From assembly GCA_028583405.1 (NCBI GenBank), contig CM053246.1, positions 22,327,570 through 22,391,569 of the forward strand: 64,000 nt of DNA, read 5' to 3'. The notes under the pieces are model-generated. The model saw only the letters and a list, made by a program, of their open reading frames with translations. It was not told the DNA's origin and did no database searches. How positions within the stretch are numbered: the first letter of the stretch is position 1; each line of letters opens with the position of its first letter. Origin of the DNA: Pogonophryne albipinna. Its lineage: Eukaryota > Chordata > Actinopteri > Perciformes > Artedidraconidae. Of this stretch, positions 1 through 11,761 are shown one piece after another. The translations under genes were made by a program, and so were the position numbers.

Positions 1-1088
1 TGAACAGACAGAGAACAAACACAAGTTGCATGTCAAAGGTTTAAATGGTTAAGTAATTTAGCGTATCTTCAAGTGAAGTTCTGCATAAACGACAACTCTT
101 AGGCGCTGCTGTTGATAAAAAAAAAACACCCAAATTTTAGCTTCAGAAATGACTTACAGCAGAAATATGTTCAAATTCCTCTGCACAACTATCCAAAATA
201 TTTAAAATTAAAAAGGTTCTGTTTCCTTAAAGCTGCAATAAGTGATTTTTGGGGTTAGGGGGTGTGAACATAAACTTGCCATATCAACAATTTCAAAGTT
301 TGTTTGGTTACCTTGTTAACAAACTGTTACTTATTTACACACCCAGTAGTTAAGGGTCTGGTTATCATTTACTTGCAAGTCCAATATTTGCTTTGTTTTT
401 GGTCTCTTCTAACTCCAGAGGGAACTATCTGGTTCACCGGCCACTCAATCTTCCACTTTGTTCACCGGCTAGTTGCTAGCTTTGCATATCTGTTGTTTGG
501 TGTCGAGAAGGTATACTGTACAATGAGTATTTAGAGCTTTTTCACTGAAACAGCTGCCTGCTTTACAGAGAAAGTGGCAAAAGGTGCCCTCTGACCTCTG
601 GTACCTCTGTGACTGTTTCTGGTGGGATCGTTTAGTTATCTTTCATTCAGGAGGACCAACCCATGACTTTGAATATCAACATGACATTCTCGAAACAGGT
701 CTGTGCGATTCTTTTCATATGCTCATCAAAATTTCAGTCATCTTTCTCTACCTTGTTGTGAAATATTTACACGGGTTGGGTGGAGCTTTTTTTCTCTACA
801 ATAGCAAGAGTCCCGATTTGTCACTTTCAGGTGCAGACTGCAGCTCCACATTGTTTCTTTGTGACTCCAGTTGATGCTGTCAAACAGGCTGCATGACAGT
901 ACAGGTGGTGTTTCGCCGTGGCGTGCCTCATAAACGAACTCTCATTGTTGTTTTTTTGTCTTATTAAAGGATTATTCAGCTTTGTGTGTCTGTGAGTCCA
1001 TAGTAACACATGGAGATGAATAAAGACAGAAACAAAGACATTTGACCAACTTGTGTGATGTTTGGAAATTGCTGTACGGTTGCTTTAC
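1..1088. other. acer1 intron or downstream sequence, no exon recognised
   Basis: Acer1 coding exon 3 ends with a good splice donor at 1088-1087 (minus strand), so this stretch should begin with the next intron. I looked on the minus strand for the remaining ceramidase segments (the later transmembrane helices and the His-rich motif) and saw none, so they are probably beyond the left edge. No repeat family was recognised. Confidence 0.4.
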
Positions 1089-2109
1089 CTGTCTTTAATA
1101 AAAGAAGGGAAGAGTCTGCGGGGGAACCAGACTACATATACCATCGCCAACACCCACAGGATGGACAGCTCATCCAACATCTGGCCAACGAAACTAAGAG
1201 TCATGTGGAAGTACGCCGAGAAGAGCCCTGCAGAAAAGACGAATACAAAATTACTAAAGGGGGAAACAGAGACATATAATGACATAGTCAAACATTTTCA
1301 AAAGTAGTCTTTGATCATTTGAACCATTGTTTCATAAGATAAGTCTTAAAATAATAGGACAGGAAAGAACAAAAAACTGCATTTTGGTACAAACAATTCT
1401 TACAAACTATCCTGACATTTCTATTGTTTATTTGTAATGACTGGTCATTTTACTTCACATGCCAGTAGAGTTGCAACTAACATTTATTTTCATTAACAAT
1501 AAGTAACGGTTTGGTTTGTTCCATAAAATTGTCAAAAAGCCACTATGACAAAATATCCCTTTCTACATTTTGTCCCAGAGTATAATTGTTGTCTAACCAA
1601 CAGTCTATTCCCTGAGTTTCTAACACAAGGTATCTAAAATGGAGAAAGAGACACATATACCATTTATAAAATAAAGGAAAATGAAGAGTAACTGACCTAC
1701 AAATATCATCATGGTCCAGACCATGTGAATCGCCAGGTTCCTCTCTTTGGCATAAGGGTGCAGAAGATAGAGCATGATGGGAGATATAATGAAGAAGAAA
1801 AAGCTGCTAATCTGCAGGGGAAATATAAAATGAATGAATCAGCAAAAACAATGAATCAACTAACCAAATCATTCATATCAGACATTGATTTCCTATTTAA
1901 GAAAGGACAAATATTATGACTATATTATTATTACTAGCTTGATTATAGATATTCTTCTGATAACTTCAACAATGTATTGACATAAATGCTGCATCTCTGT
2001 GATATACTGTACTTACAGTGTTGAAGTACTCCACTATATGTTCGGACTGTTTGTAGTTGTCTTCACACCAGTCGATTTCTGAACTTTCATAGGAGAAAAC
2101 TCCTGCCAT
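1089..2109 (-). CDS. acer1: alkaline ceramidase 1, 5' part (coding exons 1-3)
   Basis: Membrane ceramidase of the ER/Golgi that hydrolyses ceramide to sphingosine and fatty acid (family knowledge). Coding exons: 2017-2109 (31 codons from the ATG at 2109), 1697-1811 and 1089-1227. All have consensus AG/GT borders and the phases agree. The N-terminus reads [20 protein letters not shown]13, W14, E16, N18 and E27 fit the calcium-binding site known in alkaline ceramidases. Exon 2 gives a hydrophobic helix (about residues 32-50) and an HPYAKERN loop. Exon 3 has [20 protein letters not shown], where S73, H77 and D88 fit the zinc-site motifs of the CREST superfamily. The short N-terminus resembles ACER1 more than ACER2, which has a longer one. 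An acceptor at 2131-2130 lies just upstream of the ATG, so a non-coding 5' exon must exist. The C-terminal exons are missing from the window. Confidence 0.85.
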
Positions 2110-2883
2110 CTTTTCGCTGGAGCAGAAACCTGTCAGACAGAGAGAACGTGAACAATACAGACCCATAATAATAATAATAATAATAATTCATTACATTTTT
2201 ATTTAGAGCGCTTGCAGTGTTACAGACGTTAATGTCAGTTTTTCCCTCAGCAGATAAAGTGAGCCTATCTCAGGGAGACTGCTGTCAGTGTTTGTATAGT
2301 GGTTTATGGAAATCAGTTTCCAGAGTTGTATTTTGTATTCAAATGGACAATGGTACTCTTTTTCAGAACGTTTAAGATAATCGTTTATGATAGTCCTTTA
2401 AATGTTCATGAAAAAAAAGAGAAATCGCAACACTTTCTGATAATTTTATTAAATACAATGTAGTCCAAAACCACATTTAACCTATTATTAATTAATTATA
2501 AACAATGTATTTGCCACATTTCTGAAAATGTCATTATAAACTCTGTAAATATAACTTTGAAGTTGTATTTTATTATAGTATACAGGCGTCCCTAATTAAC
2601 AGAGCACAAAGCAAACAGAGGTTGACTTTTGTTGGATTATAGTTATGTCATATAATCAAAGATGCATTATTATAGGTTTACAAGGACACAACAAACTCAC
2701 TACTAATCACCATATATGCACTCTCAGTCACTACAGGAACAACAACAGGAATATTCTAGTGATTTCTTGTGAAAGGTGCACTGTCACACCTGTTCTAGTG
2801 ATAACCAGCTAGATAAAAGTAAGTTCTTAGTTAAAAAAAAAGGTAACTGATATCGTAATTATCAGAGAGTAATGCATCCTTAC

Positions 2884-3094
2884 CTCCCATGTTGCCGTCT
2901 CAGCCTGCAGTCCGTCGGTGTTGCTCTGCTCCAGGTGGATCAACAGGTGCATCGAAACGCTCCCGAGCCTGTTGTACGAGACCGTGACATCACTGATAAG
3001 CACGCTGAACGGGTTCACATCGCTGGGCAAAGATGCTCCCGAGGGAATATGTCTGGAATGGGTTCGCTTTGTTACCTCATTTAAAATGTTGGCT
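2884..3094 (-). other. possible upstream exon of acer1, unproven
   Basis: A strong donor (GAG then GTAAGG, minus strand) ends at 2884, and the reading frame before it is open for about 65 codons (GC-rich, containing SDVNPFSVLISDVTVSYN). The acer1 ATG exon starts with an acceptor at 2131-2130, so something upstream must splice to it, and this is the best donor I see within 1 kb. No protein family is recognised. It could instead be a transposon fragment. Between 2130 and 2883 I see only AT-rich sequence. Confidence 0.25.
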
Positions 3095-3207
3095 TTAATG
3101 GAAAAACTGTTATTATGACAACTATGACAATATTTGATTGATAGCTCTGATCAAGTGAGGTAAAAAGCATTTTACAGAAATCTCGAGTATTCGAGTGATT
3201 TAACAGC

Positions 3208-3475
3208 CAGGGGCGGTTCTAGGGGGGGGCAACAGGGGCCAGTGCCCCCGTAACACTGACCAAAGGACTATAACTTAAATTTACTAAAACAAATACCTTT
3301 ACAAACACAAATACCAATTACTGTATTTTATGTATATTTTACACAATTACAATTGTCTTTTTAACCCGCTTTTATTGTGCCCCTCTCATGAAATAACTGG
3401 CCCCAGCCTGGCCACCCCAGTAAAATTCATTTAATTGTTTACATGTCAGGAATCTAATATTTTTATATCATAAAC
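3208..3475 (+). repeat. hAT-like repeat fragment
   Basis: It begins CAGGGGCGGTTCTAG, a typical hAT-type 5' terminus, and runs through 'ggcaacaggggccagtgccccc' and a later 'tggccccagcctggccacccc'. I do not see a matching inverted end, so the copy is truncated or degenerate. Confidence 0.35.
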
Positions 3476-3515
3476 ATAAACGAGTGATATGGAACAGACT
3501 GATCACAGCAACAGA

Positions 3516-4177
3516 GGCCTGTACTACGAAGCCGGATTTTCGCTTAGCGAGCAAACTTCAAGGAAAACTCTGGGTTTCCGGTCCTACGACACTGGTTCTC
3601 TTCTTACCGGACTAGATCATGGATGTATAATAAGAACTGGATACAGCGTCGGAGGCGGGGTCTCGTTCTTTCCTATGAGAGCTGCTCATTGGCGCATGAT
3701 GACAAAATGGCCCAACTTTTGAGAGAGCGAAACGTCACAGATTACCCGTCATGCCTAGCTTTCAGAGCAGAAGAACCCATATGTGCGCACACAGAGCATG
3801 CGCCCCTTAAGCCCCGCCCCCCGAGCTCCCACTCTCGGCTCAGTAGAATGAATGGAGACAGAAAATAAATCTAGATTCGGCTTTTAGTGCATTTTACAAC
3901 TTTAAGGACCTAATGATTATAATAAGGGCTATAAAATAGTTCATACTGGGCAGTTTATTTAGTTTTTAAAAAAGTATCCGCTGATTTACAGACGTTTCTT
4001 TCCCAATGTTAGTCAATGGGGAAAAGTCTTTCTGGGCCCAAAGACGTCACGGACTGATATGGAAATTGTAGTAGGCCTACCGCCGTTTGGACACAACGAA
4101 TATTTTCATTAAAGTCCGCACTTCCTGGGGGCTTGGGCTAGACCTCCATGGTAACTTATGCTGAACGGCTAACCTGA
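3516..4177 (+). mobile_element. Harbinger-like DNA element, copy A, truncated and interrupted
   Basis: Starts with the terminus GGCCTGTACTACGAAGCCGG shared with the copies at 4178 and 39089. At the site 'ctagatc' (3612-3618) it is interrupted by about 520 bp of unrelated sequence (3619-4137), after which 'ctagacc' and the element's own sequence resume at 4138. The uninterrupted site is visible in copy B ('ctagatctccatgg', about 4275-4288). The flanking near-duplication of 7-8 bp suits a hAT-type insertion, but I see no inverted ends on the insert. Copy A stops where copy B begins. Confidence 0.6.
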
Positions 4178-5477
4178 GGCCTGTACTACGAAGCCGGATT
4201 TTCGCTTAGCGAGCTAACTTTAGGGAAAACTCTGGGTTTCCGGTCCTACGACGCTGGTTCACTTCTTAGCGGACTAGATCTCCATGGTAACTGAGCGGCT
4301 AGCCGGTTCCGGAGCAGGATAGGTTCCAGGATAAGAGATCAACTCAGTGAAAGCACCGCCTGCTGACCAATCAGAGCAGAGTTTAAAGGGATCAAGTTAT
4401 ATTACAGGAGAAAGGAAATACAGAAAAACTGCCGTTGCAGGAAAGAAGGCCGGCAAAAATCAACTGACTGTGTGAACGTGAAAATTAATAGAATATCACC
4501 TCCCATCTTCAGAGCAATCTGACTAATATAACATTAGCGTTAAGAAAGCTTACTTAAATATCTGCCACACCATAAGTAACCGGATCAAAGTAACATTACG
4601 TACAGTCCGCGGCACTGTGAGTGCAGACGTCCATGTGTCCCATTATCATTCATATCACATTATATCACATCATAATTTATCATATATTTCCTTATCTGAG
4701 TCAGCTTCTTGAGCCGTATCTGGTCGTGCAACACTTACAGTGTCACATACTGTATGCAGAAGTATTATTTTAAGCAACACATTAAAGGTGGGGTATGTAA
4801 TTTTGGAGAAACCAGCTCAAGTGCGCTCGAATTTGAAAGTACACAACCGGAAAAAATCTGCCTCTTGCTTCAGACTTCCTTACAGAGCCACTCCTCCAAC
4901 ACACACAAACGTGCACATGACCAATGAGGGTACGAGATAAGTTTGTGCACAGATGGAAGACTGACAGGCAGGTAAGCCATCCAGTTATTTTAGCCGGACC
5001 GGCTAAAATGATTGGTCGTGCTTTTTCCATCGCTACGGCTTCCACACTCCACAGATGAAATTATTTTATGTATTTATTGTCAAAGCATTAATATTCATTG
5101 CTTTCGGGATGTTAAGAGCATTCCATGGAATATAACAAAAAGTGTTTCTGAAATAAATTACACACCCCACCTTTAAGTTGACGAAACACTCGAGTCAAAT
5201 GTAATTAAAGTCAGATCCACTCGTGTCTTAGACGGGGCAGTGATATCATAAACCTGTTAATGTACGCATTCAAACACTTTTTCTTTTACCAGCTGTATTC
5301 ACCTTGCAGGTGCAACTATGTGGCTTTTATCCTGGATAAAGTGTTTAAGTCATGGATGTTTAAAGTTTAAAGTTTTCATATTTGTCTAATTATAGTTTAA
5401 GTAACCAATGTGACAGCTTTAAATCCCTGGTGGCGCCCCTGTCCAGGGTATGTTGAACTGAATTTGTAGTACAGGCC
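4178..5477 (+). mobile_element. Harbinger-like DNA element, copy B
   Basis: Bounded by GGCCTGTACTACGAAGCCGG at the left and an inverted, partly decayed end (TTGTAGTACAGGCC) at 5464-5477. Its interior matches, in inverted orientation, the element in the myo1f intron at 39089-40126. Shared blocks include about 4380-4780 and 5185-5380. No transposase frame is visible, so it is non-autonomous. The assignment to Harbinger rests on recollection of the terminal sequence and is tentative. A TTAA-flanked MITE (4786-5172) is nested in it. Confidence 0.65.
4786..5172 (+). mobile_element. TTAA-specific MITE (piggyBac/Kolobok type)
   Basis: 387 bp element with inverted ends AGGTGGGGTATGTAATTT and, read from the right, AGGTGGGGTGTGTAATTT. 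It is flanked by TTAA at 4782-4785 and 5173-5176. The paralogous Harbinger-like copy at 39089-40126 has a single TTAA at 39564-39567 at the corresponding place, i.e. the unoccupied site. No protein is encoded. Confidence 0.8.
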
Positions 5478-6301
5478 TTAGGTGTTACAGGTGGATTTAG
5501 GTTTCCTCTGTAAAGAAGGTTCAACCGGTCCAACTGCTTTGCTTCCTCTGTGGGCAAAACCAGCTATGCAAATTCCAAAATAAAAGCATGAACGTAATGA
5601 GTGGGCGGAAGAGGAGGTGTGTGCGTGTGTGTCACATTCACTTAATAGCTGTATAATCATCATCATTTGGGTAGAACTATTTATTACTTTTAGAATGAAC
5701 AAAAATACATTACTGATTATATATGTTTTGGATAGCTTAACAAATCATAATATTTTACATATTTTATTAATTGGTTTATACATAAATAATCAGAATCTTA
5801 AAAGTAGCTCTGGCAGTATAAAGTAGTAAAAATTGAAATACTCACGATACAAGTACCTTCTTCACTTCTGTCTTATTGTACTTATTATGCCAAATTGGTC
5901 CATTTCAGAATAACACATATTATATGTTTTGATTTTAAATATTGATGCATTAAATTGTTATCAAAGCTGGTAAATTTGCAGCTTTTAATCACTTAATATA
6001 CTGCAGGTTAGTTTGTGAATTTACCCAAGGTGTAACTAAAGTCTCATTTAAGTTGATTATAAAGTCTTATTTAATTGTTGATTATATTTCACATTATTAA
6101 TCCAAATTGGCAACTAAGGGTATTAAATAATTGCAGTGTATTAAAAGTATAAAATTCACCTCTAAGGTGTAGTGGAGTAGAAGTACTAAGTAACATAACA
6201 TGGACCTAAGATGTTCATTGACATAACTACACTCTAGCTATGACAGATAAAAGCCTTGAACCTTGAAAATACTCAAGTAAAGTACAAGTATCTCAAAATT
6301 G
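5478..6301. other. AT-rich stretch, ends in a broken repeat
   Basis: No gene seen. From about 6230 the text 'actcaagtaaagtacaagtatctcaaaattg' is one half of a common fish interspersed repeat. Its other half ('gagtaaatctacttagttacttcccacc') resumes at 7521, after the inserted element at 6302-7512. Confidence 0.4.
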
Positions 6302-7152
6302 CATGGGAGCCTGCCTGCAGACCTCCACTCTCAGGACAGTTCCGGTGCAGGCTGCACTCTCAGGACACCTCCACTGTCAGTAAAGGAAGTGACGATTCTG
6401 ACGAACACGTTTTTTTTTCCGCCCACCGAAGGATTCGTTTGATGGAAGTTTTCAAAGGTGATGAGTCCGCCCACCGTGCACTTTGGGTCGGCCTTGGTCA
6501 AGCCCTTTTGACCCCCCCAGCCTGGTTCTCGTAAAAGTTTTTTGCTCAAATGACACCATGGAGGAATGTAACGGGAGTTGACAGGGGACTCTGCCCGCCT
6601 CACGAGTGCCTATTTTCGGACACATTTTTTTTCACTTTTCCCCGTTTTTGTTGTTGTTGTGGCTATTTCACCCGGTTTCTACCGGGGACATTGCCCGGTC
6701 TCGGGGTCCCCCCCCCCCCCCACTCATCCGTATATTAACGGATTTTGACAATTTTTGTTACATTTTTCTCCTCTCCTCTCACTGATCGAATGGCAAACGC
6801 GACCCACTGTCGGAGGGCCTCCACGCCGGCCCGGCCTAGTGCCGGTGCTCTGGCGGTCGGTTCCTCCGAACTGCGGGTCCGACTCTGATGGCCGGGAGGG
6901 TGTGCTGCGTTGGGGTGGGGGACTTCCCCCACTCTGCGTGTCTCGTCCTTCCCGGGCCGGCCGATAAGAAGCCTGATCAAGACGCACCGTCCAGGGGTCC
7001 CACGGCTCCCGCAGCGGGGTGGAGGTTCCCAGCTGGAACCTCCCCACCTCCGCCGCGGTGCACCCGGCAAACACGGTTGTTTCTCGAACCTTCCACTGTT
7101 GTCTAGCGGGTGTAACTAAAATACAAGATGTCGTATTTATATATATAAATAA

Positions 7153-7183
<31 letters not shown>

Positions 7184-7512
7184 TATATCTATATAGATAA
7201 TAAGTGTCAGTGCGATTTTATGTTGTATTAGCGTGCATTTCCTGTTCGGAAAGTGGTGCTGTACTGAGAGTAAACAATACAAGGGGTCCCTATTTTTATA
7301 TATATCTATATATACATTATGTATAATAAGTGTCAGTACGATTTTATTTTGTATTTGCGTGCATTTCCTGTTTGGAAAGTGGCACTGATAGTGGTGATTT
7401 TATTTTGGAATTCTTAGCGTGCACTTCCTGTACTGACAGTGGAGGTGTCCTGAGAGTGGAGGTCTGCACCGGAACAGTCCTGAGAGTGGAGGTCTGCAGG
7501 CAGACCCCTCTC
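6302..7512. mobile_element. Non-autonomous DNA transposon with long, internally repeated inverted ends
   Basis: Flanked by a perfect 8-bp duplication CAAAATTG (6294-6301 and 7513-7520). The ends form inverted repeats of roughly 85 bp (about 6310-6395 and 7418-7505), each containing repeats of 'gcagacctccactctcagga'. The 8-bp duplication fits hAT (also P or Merlin), but the ends do not start with the hAT CAG. The middle (about 6540-7110) is GC-rich and unlike the AT-rich surroundings; the rest holds AT microsatellite (about 7133-7198). No transposase is visible. Confidence 0.7.
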
Positions 7513-7580
7513 CAAAATTGAGTAAATCTACTTAGTTACTTCCCACCTATGCTTCTGTCCTTGCATCAGTATGTTTCTCT

Positions 7581-7972
7581 GGCCGTTTCTCAATCGCGAG
7601 GATGCTTGCTTGGTAGCACATGTCTTCCGAGTCACTTGCTTCAGAAGCTAGGCAAGAATCCTTCCTGGCATTCGGAAAACGAAGAGTGGAACAGGCTAGC
7701 AAGTGTGCAGGTGTGCGTCATATGAGAGGCCCCGCCTTACATTTTCCGCCACAGATTTGGGGAAATTGGTCCGTGCGCAAAGCATTGTGGGGATTTGAAG
7801 GACGCGAAGTCTACCCATGTGCAGCCTCGAAATTACCCCCAAACCAAGGACGCGGCCTCGGTGGAATTCCAAGTATGCTGGAGATTGGAACAGTCCTTCG
7901 GCAGCACTCGATGACGTAGTATCCTTGAAATAATGGCTTGGAAGCCAGTTTCCTCGCGATTGAGAAACGGCC
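7581..7972. mobile_element. MITE with 22-bp inverted ends
   Basis: Ends GGCCGTTTCTCAATCGCGAG (7581) and its inverted copy ending at 7972. 392 bp, no coding capacity. Immediately to the right, a 22-bp unit ('acggcctctgtctgtgcagaca') is present twice in tandem (about 7968-8011). Confidence 0.65.
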
Positions 7973-8012
7973 TCTGTCTGTGCAGACAACGGCCTCTGTC
8001 TGTGCAGACAGC

Positions 8013-10066
8013 AGTTCCTTACCTTAGCACTGGATATATCCATCGCACGCATGCGCAGTTCGAGTACCAATAACAACAAAGTCACCTGTGACCCATGTGA
8101 CACCGGCTACATAGGCCGGCGTCATCAGAGTATCTGTTCCTTTTCATCTTCTCGCTGTGCGAGAGTACCGTGGCTATATTCTTGTAGCCTACAGCGTTCA
8201 GGTTTGAACGTTTGATCTGAGGGATTTCTCTGCATGCAGCTGGCCGCGTGCAGCTTCGCGACCAAGCGGCAAACTCTGGGGAAGAGCCGGGACGCCAATA
8301 CGGAAGTGCCACACACTGACGTTCATCTAGTGGCCAGAAGGAGCAGTCTGCAGAAGGGAGCAATTTCCATAGACCCCCATGTTAAAATGCCCAACTTTAC
8401 AGCAGAAATAAACATGTTTACATCGTGGTTCAAAAAAACATATTCTCTGTATAGTTAGATCCCCCCTTCATGAATATGGATTGGGGGGGTGCATTTTTTC
8501 TCAACTCATCTGTTTAATTAATATTAAGCCTTAAAGTTATGCATATATTAGGGCGTGGTCACATTGAGTGACAGGTTTGTCAAGTGACTGCTGCTGCTAG
8601 CTTCTTGTCTCTCTGCTACCTGCTCCGTGAAGCTAGCTACAGGGACTCTGCCTGGTCAGTTCATCCAGGGAACACAACTTGAAGCCGGTCGTGGTTGTTT
8701 GTTCTTCATGCTTATATATCGGACTATTGTGACTCGCTCTGCGGTTGAAACAGACGGTGCATGAATGCGGTTTTGCGGTAAGTGAAATTCGAGTACTTTA
8801 TTTATGTGTTAATGATTTTAATCAGCTACGTAATGAATGTTAAGGGTTAGCGTGTAAGCGAGTGGTAGCTACATCGGTGCTAACGATGCTAATAGTAGCA
8901 TCCAAGTTAAAATCGACATAGACTATATAGATAAAGGTTAAAACGAAATAGACAAGTGTTAAGCGGGATAATACTGTACAACAAACGGCTTCTGTTTGAG
9001 GTTGATAGAATAAGGTCATCCTTGTAACTTAGAGAGATATTTTATTATGTAGGTAGGAACTGTATGCATCGCTAAGGTTAATTTAAATTGGCTATGCTCA
9101 AGTATGTAGACAAGCTAACGTCGAAGTAGTGTATGTGAAATCAACCTCACAATAAGATGTGTGTATATTACAAATAATGTCATATTTCAACATGATTATT
9201 TAGATATTACAATATGGTTGGTTGAGCTGGAGTTCATTATTGAGCTTACACGTTAACGTCACAGTCATCTGAAGATCGAACCCAAACCTTGTTGTTTTTA
9301 TTAATTGCATTACCAAATGGGTATCAAATAAACAGTAAGCATTGGTAACACAACTTCCAAAGTTACAGTAAAATAAAAAGGACCCTGACTCGGGCAATAC
9401 ACAATCCAACATGTTCAACAGAAGAGAATAAGTTATATTGTTTGTACACATGGTACTTTACATATATATCTGTTTGTTTAAGGTGTCCAGGTGATGCAGA
9501 CAGGCTGGACCAGAGAGTGAGAGACAGAACTGGACTCCTCACAGCAGTGAACTTCAGCTCAGGTACAAAGACTCTATTTTTCATACTGTACAAAGAATCA
9601 AGAAAGATATTGGTTTAAATAAATGAAGTATTGACTTGAATACACTGATATACATTCCATTAAACAATACTAAATACTAGATCACCTACACATCAGTTAA
9701 GTTGAGGGGTTTTTCCATGCAAAAAGTTACATTTAGATATTTAGCAATATGACTTTGTCAGCTTTCTAATTTAATGTATTGAAGGCAAAGATATTTAACA
9801 CAGTGAGAACTGCTACTATTTATCTCTCAATATTGTCTGTAAAAAACGTGGTAAAAGTTATTCTTTCAGTGAGACAACAGAGCAAGCTTCTACAGTTGCA
9901 CTACGTTTTGATAACAGTTAAATATTATTTTGATAATAACATATATTTCAATGTTGATGAACTTCATACGGTTCATTCATAATCTGATTGTCTTTGTAGC
10001 TCACTGTTGAAAAAAACAAAAAAACATTACAATTACAAAATAATTATATCTACAGCCCCTAAACCA
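8013..10066. other. Gene-free, repeat-derived stretch
   Basis: About 8020-8180 is an inverted relative of the sequence at 36290-36380 (shared 'gatgacgccggcctatgtagcc' and 'atatatccagtgctaa'). About 8365-8460 ('tagacccccatgttaaaatgcccaacttt...') is a widespread fish repeat by recollection. From 8560 to 10066 I recognise nothing; a donor-like 'gcggtaagt' at about 8775 and a short GC-richer patch at 9480-9560 ending in 'cag/gtac' could be exon-like, but no protein is recognised. Confidence 0.35.
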
Positions 10067-10512
10067 GGGGTCTGCAACAGGCGGACCGCGATCCGGACGC
10101 CGACCTATACGGACCCGGAGCTATAATCAATACATTAATAGGGGATTTTTCGGCGCCTCCCGCTTCTTTAACGCTGATTTGGGTGACTTGTGTAAGTCGT
10201 GGAGAACCGAAGAGTTTTCGTTTTGGGGGTGGGGGGGGGGGAGTCCGCCCGTCAGTCCGACTGATGGACAACTTCTCACTTCAAAAAAGAAGAAATCTGG
10301 ACCGCAAAAATAATTAAACAAGCGAGTACCTGTTTTTCCTGGCCAAGGACAGGTTCCTTGAACACAACACGAGCGTAACGTGTCTTCATGTGGTATATGT
10401 CTCGTCTGAAAGGAGTGCTGACAGAGAGCACCGGAACGCCGCTCCAGCCCTTCAAATATTGCAATACCCATAAGGAGCCGTACACATGCCGCAGTGTTGG
10501 AGAGTGACTTCA
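10067..10512. repeat. hAT-like fragment
   Basis: Begins CAGGGGTCTGCAACAGGCGG, close to the CAGGGGT.C.CAA terminus of many hAT elements. No inverted partner is seen before the LINE that starts near 10513. Confidence 0.35.
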
Positions 10513-10688
10513 AGATGGCGGAGTGAGAAGCAGCAACGTTGCAGGCTCGTAGAAAAAGTTTAGATTTGAGTCCTTGACTGCAAAACCGACAGGCAATAGC
10601 TTATTCATGATACACTTTAAGTTATTATAGAAGCTTAAATAGTCACATTTTACTTTAACTCTTCAGTTACCAGCACTTTTGACATAAA

Positions 10689-11513
10689 GTGCATGCTAGC
10701 ATGACCGACCACGATTACAACTTAAAAGTTCTCCGTGAGGCGTGTGACGACTCGGAAATTGAGGACATGGAAGCGGACAACTCTAAGGGACACAAAATAA
10801 ATTGGGACCACACACCAACTAAAGGACCGAATCCAAAGAAATCAAAGGTTCATGGCGAAACACAAATGGCAGAGGATAGCAGCAGCACCATTCTCCAGGC
10901 AATACAAGTCTTATCCGGAAAAATGGATGAACAGACAGAGCTGTTAAAAAAGTTTGAAAAACGCATTGAAGCAAACACTGAAGCAGCTAAAGAAAATAAG
11001 AAAGACATTTCTGCTCTTCAGAAAAAGTTTGATGATCTTCTGAAAGAGAACACTTTACTACGTAAGTCTGGCGAGGAGCAAGCCCGCTACAAACGGAGGT
11101 GGAATCTGAGGATGAATGGTCTGCCTGAAAAAGAAGGAGAAAACACAAGAGAAGCTGTGATCGGGATACTCACAAGAGTTGTTCCGCTGTCTGTGGAAAA
11201 GCTGCGTGACTCAGTAGACACTGTGCCTCGGCTGGGTATGAAGGGTAATGCAGCTACTTCCAACAACACACCGAGGTCAATCATCATTCAGTTCGGGATG
11301 AGGACTGTTCGTGACGAGATCTGGAAAAAGTCCAAAGATGCGAGAGTCTGCAGCGAGATGCACATTCGTTTCAAAGAGGATTTCTCCAAGGAGGACCGGG
11401 AGGCTCGCTCCAAGCTGTGGCCACTGGTTCAAGAAGCCAGGAGAAAGGGGAAGAGAGCTTTTCTGAAGGAAGGCTTCGTGCTGATTGACAACAAAAGAGT
11501 GGACCCGGAATAA
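10689..11513 (+). CDS. L1 ORF1 protein (RNA-binding chaperone)
   Basis: Intact 274-codon frame. The family protein trimerises, binds LINE RNA and forms the ribonucleoprotein used for target-primed reverse transcription. Visible parts: an acidic, Lys-rich N-terminus (1-60), a heptad-rich coiled coil (about 68-130, with MDEQTELLKKFEKRIEANTE), then the RRM start YKRRWNLRMNGLPEKEGEN (about 135-153) and the C-terminal domain with RFKEDFSKEDREARSKLWP. Length is normal for vertebrate L1 ORF1. The start at 10689 is the first ATG; a second ATG four codons on (MTDHDYN) is equally possible. Absence of stops suggests a young copy, but the element itself is broken. Confidence 0.85.
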   Translation: MHASMTDHDYNLKVLREACDDSEIEDMEADNSKGHKINWDHTPTKGPNPKKSKVHGETQMAEDSSSTILQAIQVLSGKMDEQTELLKKFEKRIEANTEAAKENKKDISALQKKFDDLLKENTLLRKSGEEQARYKRRWNLRMNGLPEKEGENTREAVIGILTRVVPLSVEKLRDSVDTVPRLGMKGNAATSNNTPRSIIIQFGMRTVRDEIWKKSKDARVCSEMHIRFKEDFSKEDREARSKLWPLVQEARRKGKRAFLKEGFVLIDNKRVDPE

Positions 11514-11761
11514 CGTGAAAAACACCGCAGTAATTAACTGGAGGGACAGGGAGCAGGTTTTCGGCCCTCAGTAGGTATGCTGAAGTTCTCAGTTTGTGTG
11601 TTTTTTTTTTTTTTTTAGGATTGGACTTGTCTCAGGTTATATTCAAAATGTTGTGAGCTATTGCACTAAATATGTTTGTTAAGGGCTACGTTACTCACTC
11701 CTGCGCATCGATATAGCATTCCTTTGCGCATTTTCTTAAGGTTTCTATCTTTGCTCTTTCA

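Noticed and set aside
6540..7110. Ribosomal RNA spacer
   Set aside because: The GC-rich composition suggested it, but no 18S, 5.8S or 28S core sequence is present; kept only as a cargo question in the findings.
6724..7119. Several overlapping Pro/Gly/Arg-rich frames of 70-116 codons
   Set aside because: They come from the GC-rich middle of a non-autonomous transposon, are open in several frames at once and match no family.
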